From Apis mellifera (taxonomy: Eukaryota; Arthropoda; Insecta; Hymenoptera; Apidae), in assembly GCF_003254395.2 (NCBI RefSeq), contig NC_037638.1, positions 14,927,086 to 14,991,085 of the forward strand: a stretch of 64,000 nucleotides of DNA. Reading direction: 5' to 3'. Position numbers and translations under genes: made by a program. This document shows positions 53,001 through 64,000 of this stretch, piece after piece. The notes beneath the pieces are model-generated. The model saw only the letters and a list, made by a program, of their open reading frames with translations. It searched no databases and had not been told where the DNA came from. The first letter of the stretch is position 1; every line of letters begins with the position of its first letter.

Positions 53001-54787
53001 AATATGAAAATGTTTTATATATGTTTTAATATGAAAAAAATAGAATTATTAGAATTTAGAATTATTGACTGTAATATATATTGTGAAAGTTAGTTTTTGT
53101 ATTATAAATACATATACAAGACAAATACTTTATGATAAAATCTTACACATTCCATATTCTTCGTTTTTTATGAATTTTATTACAACCTTTTGATAGCAGC
53201 ATTTGTTTTTTTTTACTATTAATAATGTATTAAGAATACAATACTTATAATAGAAATCTATCTATATAGATAAACTACTTATATAAATAAACAAGTCAAA
53301 TTTAAATAGACTAAGAATAAGACTAGATATGAAATAGAAATACCTTTTAATTGGAGCAAAAGCAAAGTGTGGACTTGATGACATCCTAGGACTTTCTAAG
53401 GGACTGCCTACAATCGGGACAAACGCTATATAAGGAAATAAGCAGTAAACAAAATTAGTTCTTTATAATAAGTTGTATAAATTATATAAAAATATAGAAT
53501 ATATATTTTTATAATTATCTTCAATTAATTAAAAAATAATTTTAAAAAACAAATTTAAAGATAGAAATTAAAGTTTCTAAAGATAACTGCATAAATTGCA
53601 AATTGCTATAATTATATTATAATAATTTAAATATGGATATTTAATATATCCAATATATATTCATTTAATTTATAGAATACTATATAGGATTCTTTGATTG
53701 ATCAATTTTATAGCTTTATACCAAAACACAAAAATTTATATATAAAAATATTCGTTATAGAGACTTTATTAAGATATAATTAAAATTTTCATTACACAAA
53801 GCGAGATGGAATTAGAATAAGACTGTTCTGTTTCCATTACACTGCTCTTACATTTTATTTTTGTTTTTTATTTTTTTTTTTTCACTTATAATAATAAATA
53901 AATTAATAATTAATAATTTAATAATCTTAATTAACATTTTACTATACCAATTTTTATATTTGTTTTGGTTATTAAAATTGATCTTTCAAAAATATGTCTT
54001 AAATATATTAATATATTAAATATCTATATTTATGTATATAAAAATTTACATATATATATATATATATATATACTTAAAAATATTAAACAAAACTGTGCCA
54101 AAATTGTACTTATAAAATATTTTTATAAAATATATAGCACTCATAAATAGTTTATACATTAACAACATATATAAAATATTATTATAAAAATGTTATATAT
54201 AATATTATATATAAATATATAAGTAATATAATATAAATATAATAAATTAAAAACATTTATAATTATATACCTGATAACGGTGAATGACAACGTGGTAAAG
54301 TTGGAGATGTTGTTGCAATAAAAGATTTACGATGAGCTGCTTTAGCAGTACGTCGAGGAATGTTAAAATCACGCTAAAAGAAACAATAATTAATATGATT
54401 GTCAATCATTATAGTTTTAATTAATATTTTGACATTTTAAATATATAATATTACTAACCATATGAACTGATAAAGAAGGTGCAGATTTTCCAATTGCAGA
54501 ATTCCTCATTCGAACTAGATTTGATAATTCTCCACTGACTAAAAATATTAAATGATTAATAATTATGAAAGATAAATAGATAAATGAAATAAAATTAAAT
54601 TTTATTAACCAGGTCGAACTGGAGCTTCCTTACTCTCCACTTTAGATGGAATTGGATGTTTTTGTATTTCTGCTTCAGTACTACAAGCAGATTCTTCACT
54701 TTCAGCTTGATCAAATACGAGTACTCTGGCTGAATTGCCATGAGATCGAAGACGAGGTCTACTAGGTCTATTTCTATTCTGATCCAT
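45761..54787 (-). CDS. MAST: microtubule-associated serine/threonine kinase (MAST family)
   Basis: AGC-group kinase with a PDZ domain; the Drosophila relative is drop out, linked to microtubule transport and cell polarity. Coding exons, minus strand: 54787-54610, 54538-54459, 54373-54271, 53425-53344, 52981-52879, 52807-52584, 52412-52337, 52218-51988, 51924-51693, 51617-51283, 51180-51008, 50920-50850, 50773-50546, 50474-50247, 50172-49620, 49454-49273, 49192-48972, 48905-48573, 48254-48189, 47936-47447, 46860-45761. Phases close to 1762 aa. Ser-rich N-terminus with RMRNSAIGKSAPSL and GDGRRWSVASLPSS; MAST pre-kinase domain about 270-450; kinase from about 478 with loop SNGAYGAV, Lys507, HRDLKPDN at 599-606, DFG at 619-621 and GTPEYIAPE at 653-661; PDZ about 1065-1153 with GFGF. 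The tail has KSVGHIPLSPLARTPSPSPL and a Ser/Gln/Asn-rich last exon. All catalytic residues are present. Confidence 0.97.
47035..47074. repeat. TA dinucleotide microsatellite in a MAST intron
   Basis: About 20 TA units between the last two coding exons of MAST. No other content. Confidence 0.9.
54049..54073. repeat. TA dinucleotide microsatellite in a MAST intron
   Basis: About 12 TA units in the 0.85-kb AT-rich intron between coding exons 3 and 4 of MAST. Confidence 0.85.
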
Positions 54788-55500
54788 ATTTGTCTTGTTT
54801 TTGCCTTCAATTATTTATATTATCTAAAATTAAATAAATTGTTTAATCATTTTTATTTTTAAAAAAAATGTTAACATTAAAGAATTAAATTAAAAAAAAT
54901 ATTATGAATGTAAATAATAAATATATACCTGACTTAATCTGTTTTATTCACAGGAAAGAAAACAAAGCAAGAAATAAGTCTGATAAACGAGATTATCAGA
55001 AAATTCACAAGCCATTCTTTCTTATAAAAGTTCGATCGACGTCGAGACTGACAGTTTAAAATCGGTCGAATGCACGAGTTGGAGAAGCATTTGTGTATGC
55101 CTACACTTTTGATAGCTTAAAATGCCGTCTCACATACAACCCTTTCTTATGCTGCTGCTGTATGAAAATTCATAACATATAAAAGAACAGGAAATAAATT
55201 ATACTTTGGTCGATTGAAAAGGGAACTGTAGGCGATTCGAAGAATCGAAGCAGGGACCCGTTTTAAATAAGATGTATATACCTGTAGACGAAAGAGAGAG
55301 AAACAAGAGTCCAACGAAAGAACAGAAGCGGGATATAAAAGGTTCAACGAGAGAAACAAGAGAAGAAAATACACAACACTAAGCACACATAATGGATATG
55401 AACATAGCAGGAGGAAGATAAAAGATACGCAATTTACCGGGCACAACGGGCATGTCCTTTGAGGACAAGCGGCCCGGGAGTAAGCAGGTGTTGTAGTCCT
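54788..55500 (-). promoter_or_regulatory. MAST: MAST 5' UTR exons and candidate alternative first exons
   Basis: Upstream of the MAST ATG, an acceptor on the minus strand leaves 54823-54788 as the UTR part of the first coding exon. A matching donor follows 54929 (TCAG|GTATAT), giving a non-coding exon above it. Two more donors, after 55282 (ACAG|GTATAT) and near 55435 (CCCG|GTAAAT), bound GC-richer DNA and could end alternative first exons. Transcript starts cannot be read from sequence. Confidence 0.45.
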
Positions 55501-56919
55501 GGCTCTAGAGTCGCATTTTTCTCGTCACTATAAAAATTAATTACGAAATACAGACCGACATGGGTTCTGACTCATGATGGATGTACACACATGCACATTC
55601 TCATGTATACGCATGTGCATTTATACATGGACGCACGCGCAACACTGATGCATGAAAACGCGCACAAATACACGTATCCTTGGCCACAAGTTGCACTGTA
55701 AAATCAACATCATACTCTTTATAGCGGAATATGAATGCTTTCTGATGTATTAAATATATTAGTGTTCATACAAATTTCCTTATTTTTATATTCAATATTC
55801 AATTAAATTTTCTTAATTTGTGAATGAAAATTTTTCTTATTCAGTTGATTTTCGAAAAAAATCAGAAAAAAATTGTAAATGTTTTTTTTTCAATTCAATT
55901 CTTTTTTTGATTTCTTAAATTTTTAAATTTCTCATTTTCTGAATTGATATCCAAAAATTAATAATTACGAATTAATAATTATTTATATTGTTTAAAAATT
56001 AAGATATATTAAACATTATAAATATATTTTTAGATAATTAATATTTTATAACTAATATATTAATTTTAATGAATCATATAAAATTTAAAAACATAAATAT
56101 AAAATTCTTATGAGTATTATTGTATTTTTAAAATTTTTATAAGTAGTTGAAATATTTTATGTCTACAAATTATATTACAACGAAATTATTAAATATAAAT
56201 GCATTTACTATTCAATTTAAAATTAATTTGAAAATACAATTTATATGTCGATAAATTTAATATGATTATCAATATACTTACTATATTTAATCTTACTACT
56301 TAATCGATTTTGAACTAGAATCGATTGTAACCTTGTGACATTTTTAACAGTACGAATATGAACTGTCAACAATGTTACGTAGTTGTTAAATTTATATTTT
56401 AAAACATAGATATAATTAGATATAATCAAATTTCAATATTATACAAATATATTCATTTTTTTTTTTTATTTGTTATGTCTTATATAATATTATAATTTGT
56501 AAATACATCATTATTCTCTAAAAAACATTTTAAATGTCTATATGTCACAATTATATGAAAAAAACAAATCTTTTTTGACATATATCAATTGATAGATCAA
56601 CATACTGAAACTATTTAAAAAATTTAATATATATTCATATGTTTAAATTTAAATATTTTTTTAATATTATATTATTTTATTCGTTTAACGCACACAAATA
56701 TCATATATTATATTATTATATATCCTTTCTCCTTTTTTCCTCCAAATTTTCTTTTTTCATTTAATTTGTTTTGTCAGTAAAATATAATCTAACCTGTGTT
56801 AAACTATTTAAAATAATTATTTTTAAAAGCTTTTGTCAAAATTTAAAAAAATTTTAAAAAGCTTATTAAAAAATTATATTGCTATAATGATTTTATTCTT
56901 TAATTGTATCATATAAATA
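55501..56919. other. spacer between divergent MAST and OMA1
   Basis: A GC-richer, CA/TG- and CpG-containing part at 55.5-55.7 kb belongs to the MAST promoter side. From 55.75 kb to the OMA1 ATG the DNA is AT-rich with no supported exon. The OMA1 promoter must lie at its right end but has no recognisable motif. Confidence 0.45.
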
Positions 56920-58980
56920 ATGTATTTCAACTATCTTTTGCTGACAACTAGTAGAACTTTAACATATACAAGAAATAATCTATCATATAGTATCATTTCT
57001 GGAACATTTTCTCATCAATATAAAAGGTCTGTAAAAAAATGGCAATATTTAAAGCTTCAAATATCAAATATTCATACGACTCAAAAGCTTTGTTATCCTA
57101 CATCTTTAACTATATGCCTTGGTTCAATTTTATGTGGTTATTATGTAAGAAAATGGTGGTTGAGACAACCATTTATGCAACAACAAATGTATATAACATG
57201 GTTTAAGCAAAAGAAACATATTTTTTATGGTATATTTCTTCTATGATATAATAAATCATAGGTATTTGAAATAATATAAATATTGGATATATATATATAT
57301 ATTTCTAGGTTCTTTGGCTTTCTTATCATTTATTTTATTTATTTATTGTTTAACATGTTTTGAGAAGGATCGAATATTGAAGAAACGACGTTTTATTTTA
57401 TTTAATCAAGATCTACGAATTAAAAATGCTAAAATTCTTTTTAGAGTATGTATTCAAACAATATTTGAAATAGAATAACAATTTTTGTATATAATCATAA
57501 AGTTACATGTAATAGGTGATAGTACAAAATAAAGAAAATGTAGTACCATTAAATGATCCTAAATATACAATTGTTGGCAATGCAATAAAAAAATTAATAG
57601 ATTCTAACAAAGAAATTTTTGAAGGATTGGATTGGACAGTAACTATAATTTATCGTATATTTAATATGGCATCACTTCCTAATGTTTTGATTTTACCAGT
57701 ATGTAAAATAGTATATAAAATGCTATTATATGTATAAAGATAAAAAAAATTTATCTTAATAGAAATATTAACTTTTTCATTAAATATTTTAGGATAGAAG
57801 TATTATTATACTTTCTGATATGTTTGATCTCATTAAAAGCAATGATCAATTAATATTTATTTTAGCTCATGAAATGTCACATGAAATGCTTCTTCATACA
57901 GTAAGTTATATTTAATAATAAACAATATATAATATATCATAAATCTTAAATATAAAAAAAAAAATATAATATTATATAATTATAATAAATTTGTTCTCAG
58001 TCAGAAACATTATCTTTCGGAATACTAAATGACATTGCAACTATTATCTTTTCATTTCTAATTTGGATATTTTATCCAAGAAGAATAGCAGCCATACTTT
58101 GTTCAAGTTTTTATGTATTTTCTTCAATTATTTTTGCTTGGTATAGAAGATCATCTGAACTTGAAGCTGATGAAATTGGAATGGAATTAGCTGCAAAAGT
58201 ATATAATGTCTATTTGATATAATTATTTTTGCAAGCATAATTTTTATATAAAATTTTTTTTTTGTATTTTTATAGGCTTGTATTGATCCTAGAGAAATTT
58301 TAGTATTCTGGGAGATTATGAAAGTATTTGAAGAGCTTAGTAAAGCAGATAAATTTGAAATACCATTATTTATGCATCATCCTACTTTAAAGAAAAGAAA
58401 GAAAAGAACTATTAAACTAATGCCTAAGATTTTGAAAATAAGAAAACAAGCCAAGGTATTTATAAATTTTGATTTATATGAATACCATAGTATATCACAT
58501 GAAAAATATACAAGATATTGGAAATCAAAATTAAATATAAATTCTAAATAGTTAATTCTATAAGTTAAAACAAATAAAAATTGATATGTTATTGTTATTT
58601 ATTAAATTATATTTAATAATAATTAAATATAATTTTACATTAAATACGGAGATATAACGATATCTATATCTATAACGAAGATAAAGTTGTCTTATTCTAT
58701 GTTTGTTTAACACAAATTTTAAAAATTTTGTTTAATAAATAAGAAATTTAATAATTAATTTAATAAATAAGAAATTTTTATATACTAACTTTTAGTTTTT
58801 TTTGTTTTAACTTTTAGTGTCAATTTTCTAAAAATGTCCCATATATCTTGTGTAAAGTTTAAATTATTTTAGTGTCCTGAAATACCTGAAAAGGATCCTC
58901 AAGATAATTTACCAAATTATATAAAGGATATCGAAAAATTTGTATTCAAAGATTCAAGAATTTTAGGCATACAGTTATAA
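56920..58980 (+). CDS. OMA1: OMA1, mitochondrial inner-membrane metalloendopeptidase
   Basis: Stress-activated zinc protease of the M48 family that, in animals, cleaves OPA1 and DELE1 at the inner membrane. Exons: 56920-57229, 57309-57445, 57516-57698, 57793-57900, 58001-58198, 58276-58455, 58873-58980. Phases close to 407 aa, shorter than the roughly 520-aa vertebrate form. The first about 100 residues have no Asp or Glu and many Arg, Lys, Ser and Thr, as expected of a mitochondrial targeting region. Hydrophobic segments lie at about 68-82 and 105-121. The zinc site is HEMSH (236-240) with the downstream SELEAD motif (about 298-303), and a further hydrophobic segment lies between them (about 258-292). 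AACIDPREILVFWEIM matches the OMA1 C-terminal domain. Failure of the 58455 donor would give a different tail ending at 58551. Confidence 0.93.
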
Positions 58981-59035
58981 ATGAAACTATAGATTTTCTT
59001 TGTGTATCCTTGTAATATGATGATTAGTCTGATGA

Positions 59036-59041
59036 AATAAA
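59036..59041 (+). terminator. OMA1: candidate OMA1 poly(A) signal
   Basis: AATAAA 55 nt after the OMA1 stop and about 150 nt before the integrin start codon. If used, it leaves very little room for the integrin promoter and 5' UTR. Confidence 0.45.
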
Positions 59042-59193
59042 TAATGCATTAGTCACAAATTTTATTATGATGATATATTTTTCAGCGATAATTTTATCGT
59101 TTGTCTTCCTGTAGTTGAATAAAAATTAACGATAGTTTATAATTTTCCTTGGTGAAGCACGTTAAATTCAAATTCGCCATAAAAGTTCAAAAA

Positions 59194-62100
59194 ATGTTTA
59201 TTAAAGGAATATTGTTTTTTTTTTTGGAAATTGTATGTGGATATAATATAGACGTAGATTTTCCTATTATTTTTCATCATGATAATATGTTTAATAATAG
59301 TTATTTTGGTTATACGGTACATTTGTATTATGAATCGGATATTGATACATCCTGGTAAATGATTTTTATTTGATATATTAAATAAAATTATTTTTTCCGA
59401 TTATATTTAAAAATCTTATCGTATCAATCATAAAGGTTGATAGTTGGAGCACCAAAAGGAAATTATTCTTGGTCTTCATCAAAAAGATTATCTTATTTGA
59501 TTGAGCCTGGTATTGTGTATCGTTGTGAAATCGAAAATTCACATTTGTATCGTGGAATTGAAAATCATAAATGTCAAGAAATTAAACCAGAAAAAATTGA
59601 AAATGAAAAAGGATATATAACGCAACTCGGAATGATGATGTGGATACGAAAGCAATATGGATGGTTCGGAAGTGCAATTGCAATAGATAGAATAAATGGA
59701 ATTTTAACAGTAAGAGAAATATATTAGTAACGATTGTATTATTTTGATAAATAAAATTTTGAATGACATTTCAATTTAGGCATGTGCACCACGAACAATT
59801 GTGGCACTTTTATATAAATCTTTAGATAATAATTTGGAAACTATGCAAGGGATGTGTTACAATGGAAAAATTTCTTCAAATACTCTGATAATCGAAGAGA
59901 AAGATCTTAAGTTTTATGGTATATACAATTTAATTAAAATAATAATTGATTTATTAAATAATTGTATTATTTAAATTTAGATTTTATGTCAACATTTTGG
60001 TATAATCCGATACATGGTTTTTCTGTTCATTATGCATCGACAAAGGTTTGTAAATAAAATTCAAGAATATTATTATTTTTTTATTATCAAATAAGTAATT
60101 TAAAAAAGAATTTAGCAAAACGAAAAAAGAAAAAAGAAGAAAATAAATCGTATCATAGGAGAACCAAAACATGAAGATTATGGAACTGTAGATATACAAT
60201 ATTCAAATAAAAGAATGACTGTGCAGTTACCATTAAATGACGATTTATCTCAATTTGGTATGTCCTTTATAATATCAAATTAATTCTTATTTTTAACATG
60301 TAATAAAATATTTATAGGATACAGCGTTGAATCTGGTTATTTCTTTAAAAGGGATCAATTACTATTCGCAAGTGGAGCACCAGGTTGGAAGTATAAAGGC
60401 TCGGTATAATAATACCTCGAAATGTATAGTAATTAAAAAAAGATTTTCGATGAAAAAATTTTTTCTAGGTCGGAATAATTAATCCAGCATCGAATATATC
60501 AATCATCACGAAATTATATGGTACTCATATTGGCGAATATTTTGGAGCCAGTTTGGCTGTAGGAGATTTAAATAAAGATGGTTTGGATGATCTTCTTATT
60601 GGAGCACCCTATTGGGGAGAAGATACCGGTAGAGTATATATATATCTTGGTACATCCAAGGTAAGAAACATTTTGTAAATTTAAAAAAAAAATATTGTAA
60701 TGATTATATTAATTAGACAATGAGTTCAAAGTATCAAATATTTTTTATATTGCATTATCCGGCAAATATATATTTTGTATATATTTTTAATATTTTTTTT
60801 CAGGAACAATTTGAAATGGCTGTGATTTTACATGGAGTTGCAGAAGGAGGACATTTTGGATATGCCATAGCTAGTGGTGATTTAGATGCTGATGGATATG
60901 ATGGTAATTCAAATTTATTTATATTTATATATATTTTAGATTTCTACAGAATTTATTTTTTTATTGTAATAGATATTATTGTGGGAACACCTTGGGAAGA
61001 TGATGGAGTTGTTTATGTGTTTAATGGAACTCCAGATTTAAAGAATACGAATTTAAAAAAATCGCAACGAATCGAAGCTGTAAAATTATTTAAATATAAT
61101 TCTTCACGAAGAATACTTCGATTTGGATTTTCAATATCAAAACCGATTGACATTGATAAAAATGGGTTAGTGAAATTTATTTTGTAAATATCTTTACAGC
61201 TACATATTTATTAATTTTCTATGTGATATATAGATATTTGGATATCGCAATTGGAGCATACAAATCAGATCATGCTATTATATTACGTAGCAAACCAATA
61301 TGGAAAACAGAACTTTTCATTGAGACTATACCTAATATTTTGCAAAGAAATGCTAAACAATTTTTGGTCAGAATATGTCCACGATACAATATGTATGGCA
61401 TGTTACACGATATTGTCACAGATAGTAAGATGTTATACAATATGTTTTGCATAAAATTAAATTTGTTATATTTTTCAATAAAATATTTTTTTCTAGCTAT
61501 AAAATTTAGGATTACAGCCATTATAGACGAACGTTACCAGCGAACTAAAGAAACAATTTTAGAAATGAAATCTTCTAATTTAAGTATTTGTCTATCTAGT
61601 GAAGTTAATATTTTGGTAACATTCAATATATTTTATATTATTTTATTTTTGTTTTATTTTATTATATTTTATATTAATTTTATTATATTATGTTAATGTA
61701 ATGTTTTTTTTTTTTAGAAAGATATACGAGATTTTATCGAGCCTATTAGTATAGTTGCAAAACATGATTTTTTACACGATAACGTATCAAATGAGTTTTG
61801 TAAATTTTGTCCTGTTGAAAAACACAATAAGATACAAAATGTAAAAGTTTTACTTCCTTTTAATATTGGTTGTGGAGAAGACAAGATCTGTAATTCTAAT
61901 ATATCTGTTACTGCAAAATTTTATAATGTAAGAGATAACGATATGTGGATAATTGGTTCAAACGATATAAGTTTAAAAATTAATTTAAAAAATTATGGAG
62001 AACCTGCATATCTTACCATACTCGAGTTTAAGTTCCCTGAAAGAGTAATATTACGTAGTATTTTACCCTCTTGTCAAGAAGATATTTCTAAAGAAAATTT

Positions 62101-63721
62101 AATAGTAATTTGTGATGTAGGAAATCCTATTTGGAAAGAAGAAGAGGTAAAAATTTTTAGAACAAAATTTTTAGAAATCATATTATTATATATGTTAAAT
62201 ATTTATTTTTTATTATAATATAGAATTTTTTTTTTATTATATTATAATATAGAAAAATGTCAAATTAGATTTGAATATGAGATATTTAATTAATGGATCA
62301 TTACATGACCATAAATTATATTTTTATATAACAATAAAGACTCGTAGTATAAATCATGGAATGACAAGTATAATTAAAACTCTTAATTTAGTAAACGAAG
62401 TTTCTCTCTCTTTACATGGGTTTGTATTATCTAAATATTAAATAATAACATGCATTTGTTTTCATTAGTTTTATTTTTTAGAAAACCAAATGAAGAAGCC
62501 TATTATCTAACTACTTTAAACGAAATTGCTCAAAATGTTACTTTTCAACATACTTATCAAGTATATAAACTTGGGGCATCACCAATAGAAGTTGCGCAAT
62601 TGATTGTTAAAATACCATTAACTTTTAAAGACTTACATTTGATATACATGTATAAATCTCAAGTAAGAATTTATATATTCACTTTTATAAATACAAAATA
62701 TATTTGATATATCTATATTTTTAGTTATACATATCAGGAGAACTTTTTGAATGTTCATCAGAGACTAATTTATTGGATATTCAAGGAGAATCATCTTTAG
62801 AGCAATTTGATATATCTCTGTTTTCCAATAAAATACGACAAAATAATAATTATATAATAAATGAAAAAGATCAATTTAACTCAATAGAAGGATCAGCTTT
62901 ATATTTGAATAATATGAATATTAAAGCTCCAAAAATATTAAATGAAAATTGGACAAATGATATTATTTACATGAATTGTTCAACTCCTTATATAAATTGT
63001 ATAACTATTATATGTGATTTAAATACACTGAAAACATTACAAGACATTGGAAAGATGACAATTGAATTTTTTTTAAATGTTGATAAACTTAAAGGTAAAG
63101 GTCGCTATTTAATTAAGTAATGTAAAATATGAATATAAAATCATGTTTTATTTATTTATATTTTTTAAAATATTTTAAGATATCTTTAAAAACAATAGAG
63201 CTATTTTAAAATATGCTACTGAAGTGAGCGCAAAAATAATAAAACCTGATAAGATGTTGTATATTAATGGAACTCGGTAAATTTTTATATTATATTTTTA
63301 TATTTATATTTATCATATTATTTATATTTAATATATTTGTTAAAAATAATTTGAAAATTACATTATAGATCTACAATGGAAATTGTGACAATATTTTACA
63401 ATATCCCAAAAATGGAAAAGTTACAGCCATGGATTATTCTTATCTCTATTTTAATAGGAATATTATTATTGTTTATTTTTGCTGCGATTTTAGGAACGGT
63501 AAGATTTTTATTTTTTGAACATTATTATAATATATTCCAATATAATATTTTTCAGTTGGGTTTTTTTAAACGGAAAAAAAAGCAAGCTTTAACAAATCAA
63601 GAATGTAATGAAGTAAGTATTCTATATTTTGTAAAAATAAAATAAACTTTAACTAATATCTTATTAATTTTATTTATAGATGATAGAAAATGAAACTGCG
63701 ATTAACTCTGAAAACACGTGA
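59194..63721 (+). CDS. integrin alpha subunit, insect type without I-domain
   Basis: Cell-surface receptor subunit that pairs with an integrin beta chain to bind matrix or counter-receptors. Exons: 59194-59354, 59436-59709, 59780-59918, 59981-60045, 60116-60257, 60318-60403, 60469-60660, 60804-60903, 60973-61165, 61234-61424, 61497-61615, 61718-62146, 62253-62419, 62482-62662, 62725-63094, 63180-63276, 63369-63498, 63556-63612, 63680-63721. Phases close to 1044 aa. The ATG chosen opens a signal peptide (MFIKGILFFFLEIVCG). The N-terminal beta-propeller has FG-GAP repeats with three calcium loops: DLNKDGLDD (322-330), DLDADGYDD (379-387) and DIDKNGYLD (from 446). Thigh/calf-like regions, a membrane helix (about 990-1012), GFFKR (1014-1018) and a short tail follow. 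The sequence is divergent; PS3-like assignment is a guess. A Lys/Arg cluster EKRKKKKIN lies in the propeller. Confidence 0.95.
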
Positions 63722-64000
63722 TATAACGAGTAAAAAGAACTTAAAAAATATTTAAAAAATATTTATATCGAATATTACGCGTATATTCTGTAAAAAGAAA
63801 ATTATATTTGATAAACTTTTAATATTTATTTACATTATATTCATAATCTCCGATGAAAAACGCCCATATATGTATACAAATTTCTATTTTTATTAATTAT
63901 ATCTTATTGTACTTTCAATTCGTACATTGTATTCAAACATCTTAACTTGACAAAAACATATAATGTAAAAACATATCTTAAACATGTACATCAATCAGTA
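63722..64000. other. 3' flank of the integrin gene
   Basis: AT-rich DNA after the integrin stop, presumably its 3' UTR. I see no clear AATAAA with a good context before the window ends. Confidence 0.4.

Noticed and set aside
1..64000. tRNA, rRNA and transposase searches by eye
   Set aside because: No B-box-like tRNA core with a foldable cloverleaf, no rRNA blocks, and no mariner-, PIF1- or reverse-transcriptase-like motifs were seen; a proper scan could still find degraded elements.

Overview
The window is eukaryotic nuclear DNA from an insect, most likely a hymenopteran and quite possibly a bee. It is strongly AT-rich with a few CpG-rich islands, many simple repeats, and short AT-rich introns between exons that match conserved metazoan families. 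The taxon is inferred from composition and protein character, not from a search. I saw no operons, CRISPR arrays, viral genes, rRNA, convincing tRNA or recognisable transposon.

Layout. (1) 1-16.9 kb has no gene I can support. It holds AT-rich DNA, a small diverged local repeat at 4.2-6.5 kb, three CpG-rich islands (9.65-10.15, 11.47-11.76 and 12.67-12.86 kb) that look like promoter or first-exon DNA, and a recent 144-bp tandem duplication at 14.5 kb. (2) 16.9-18.7 kb, minus strand: a candidate two-exon small gene of 66 aa with no family I recognise. (3) 19.98-29.98 kb, plus strand: FCHo, an F-BAR plus mu-homology-domain endocytic adaptor, preceded by an upstream ORF whose stop overlaps the FCHo start codon. 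Its linker contains two frame-neutral cassette exons, one only 9 nt long. (4) 30-35 kb: probable long FCHo 3' UTR with large microsatellites. (5) 35.17-40.98 kb, minus: prolyl 3-hydroxylase (leprecan family), ten exons. (6) 41-45.8 kb: AT-rich DNA, probably partly MAST 3' UTR. (7) 45.76-54.79 kb, minus: a MAST-family kinase, 21 coding exons, with 5' UTR exons to about 55.5 kb. (8) 56.92-58.98 kb, plus: mitochondrial metalloendopeptidase OMA1. (9) 59.19-63.72 kb, plus: an integrin alpha subunit, 19 exons, starting only about 210 bp after the OMA1 stop.

The five main gene models were assembled by hand from GT/AG sites. Every intron phase closes, giving continuous proteins of about 953-994 aa (FCHo), 716 aa (P3H), 1762 aa (MAST), 407 aa (OMA1) and 1044 aa (integrin alpha). 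They do not form one pathway. FCHo nucleates clathrin pits, P3H modifies procollagen in the ER, the integrin binds matrix at the cell surface, MAST acts on microtubule-linked and polarity processes, and OMA1 acts in the mitochondrial inner membrane. The best leads for something undescribed are the FCHo microexon and its neighbouring alternative ends, the uORF/start overlap, and the unannotated small gene divergent from FCHo.
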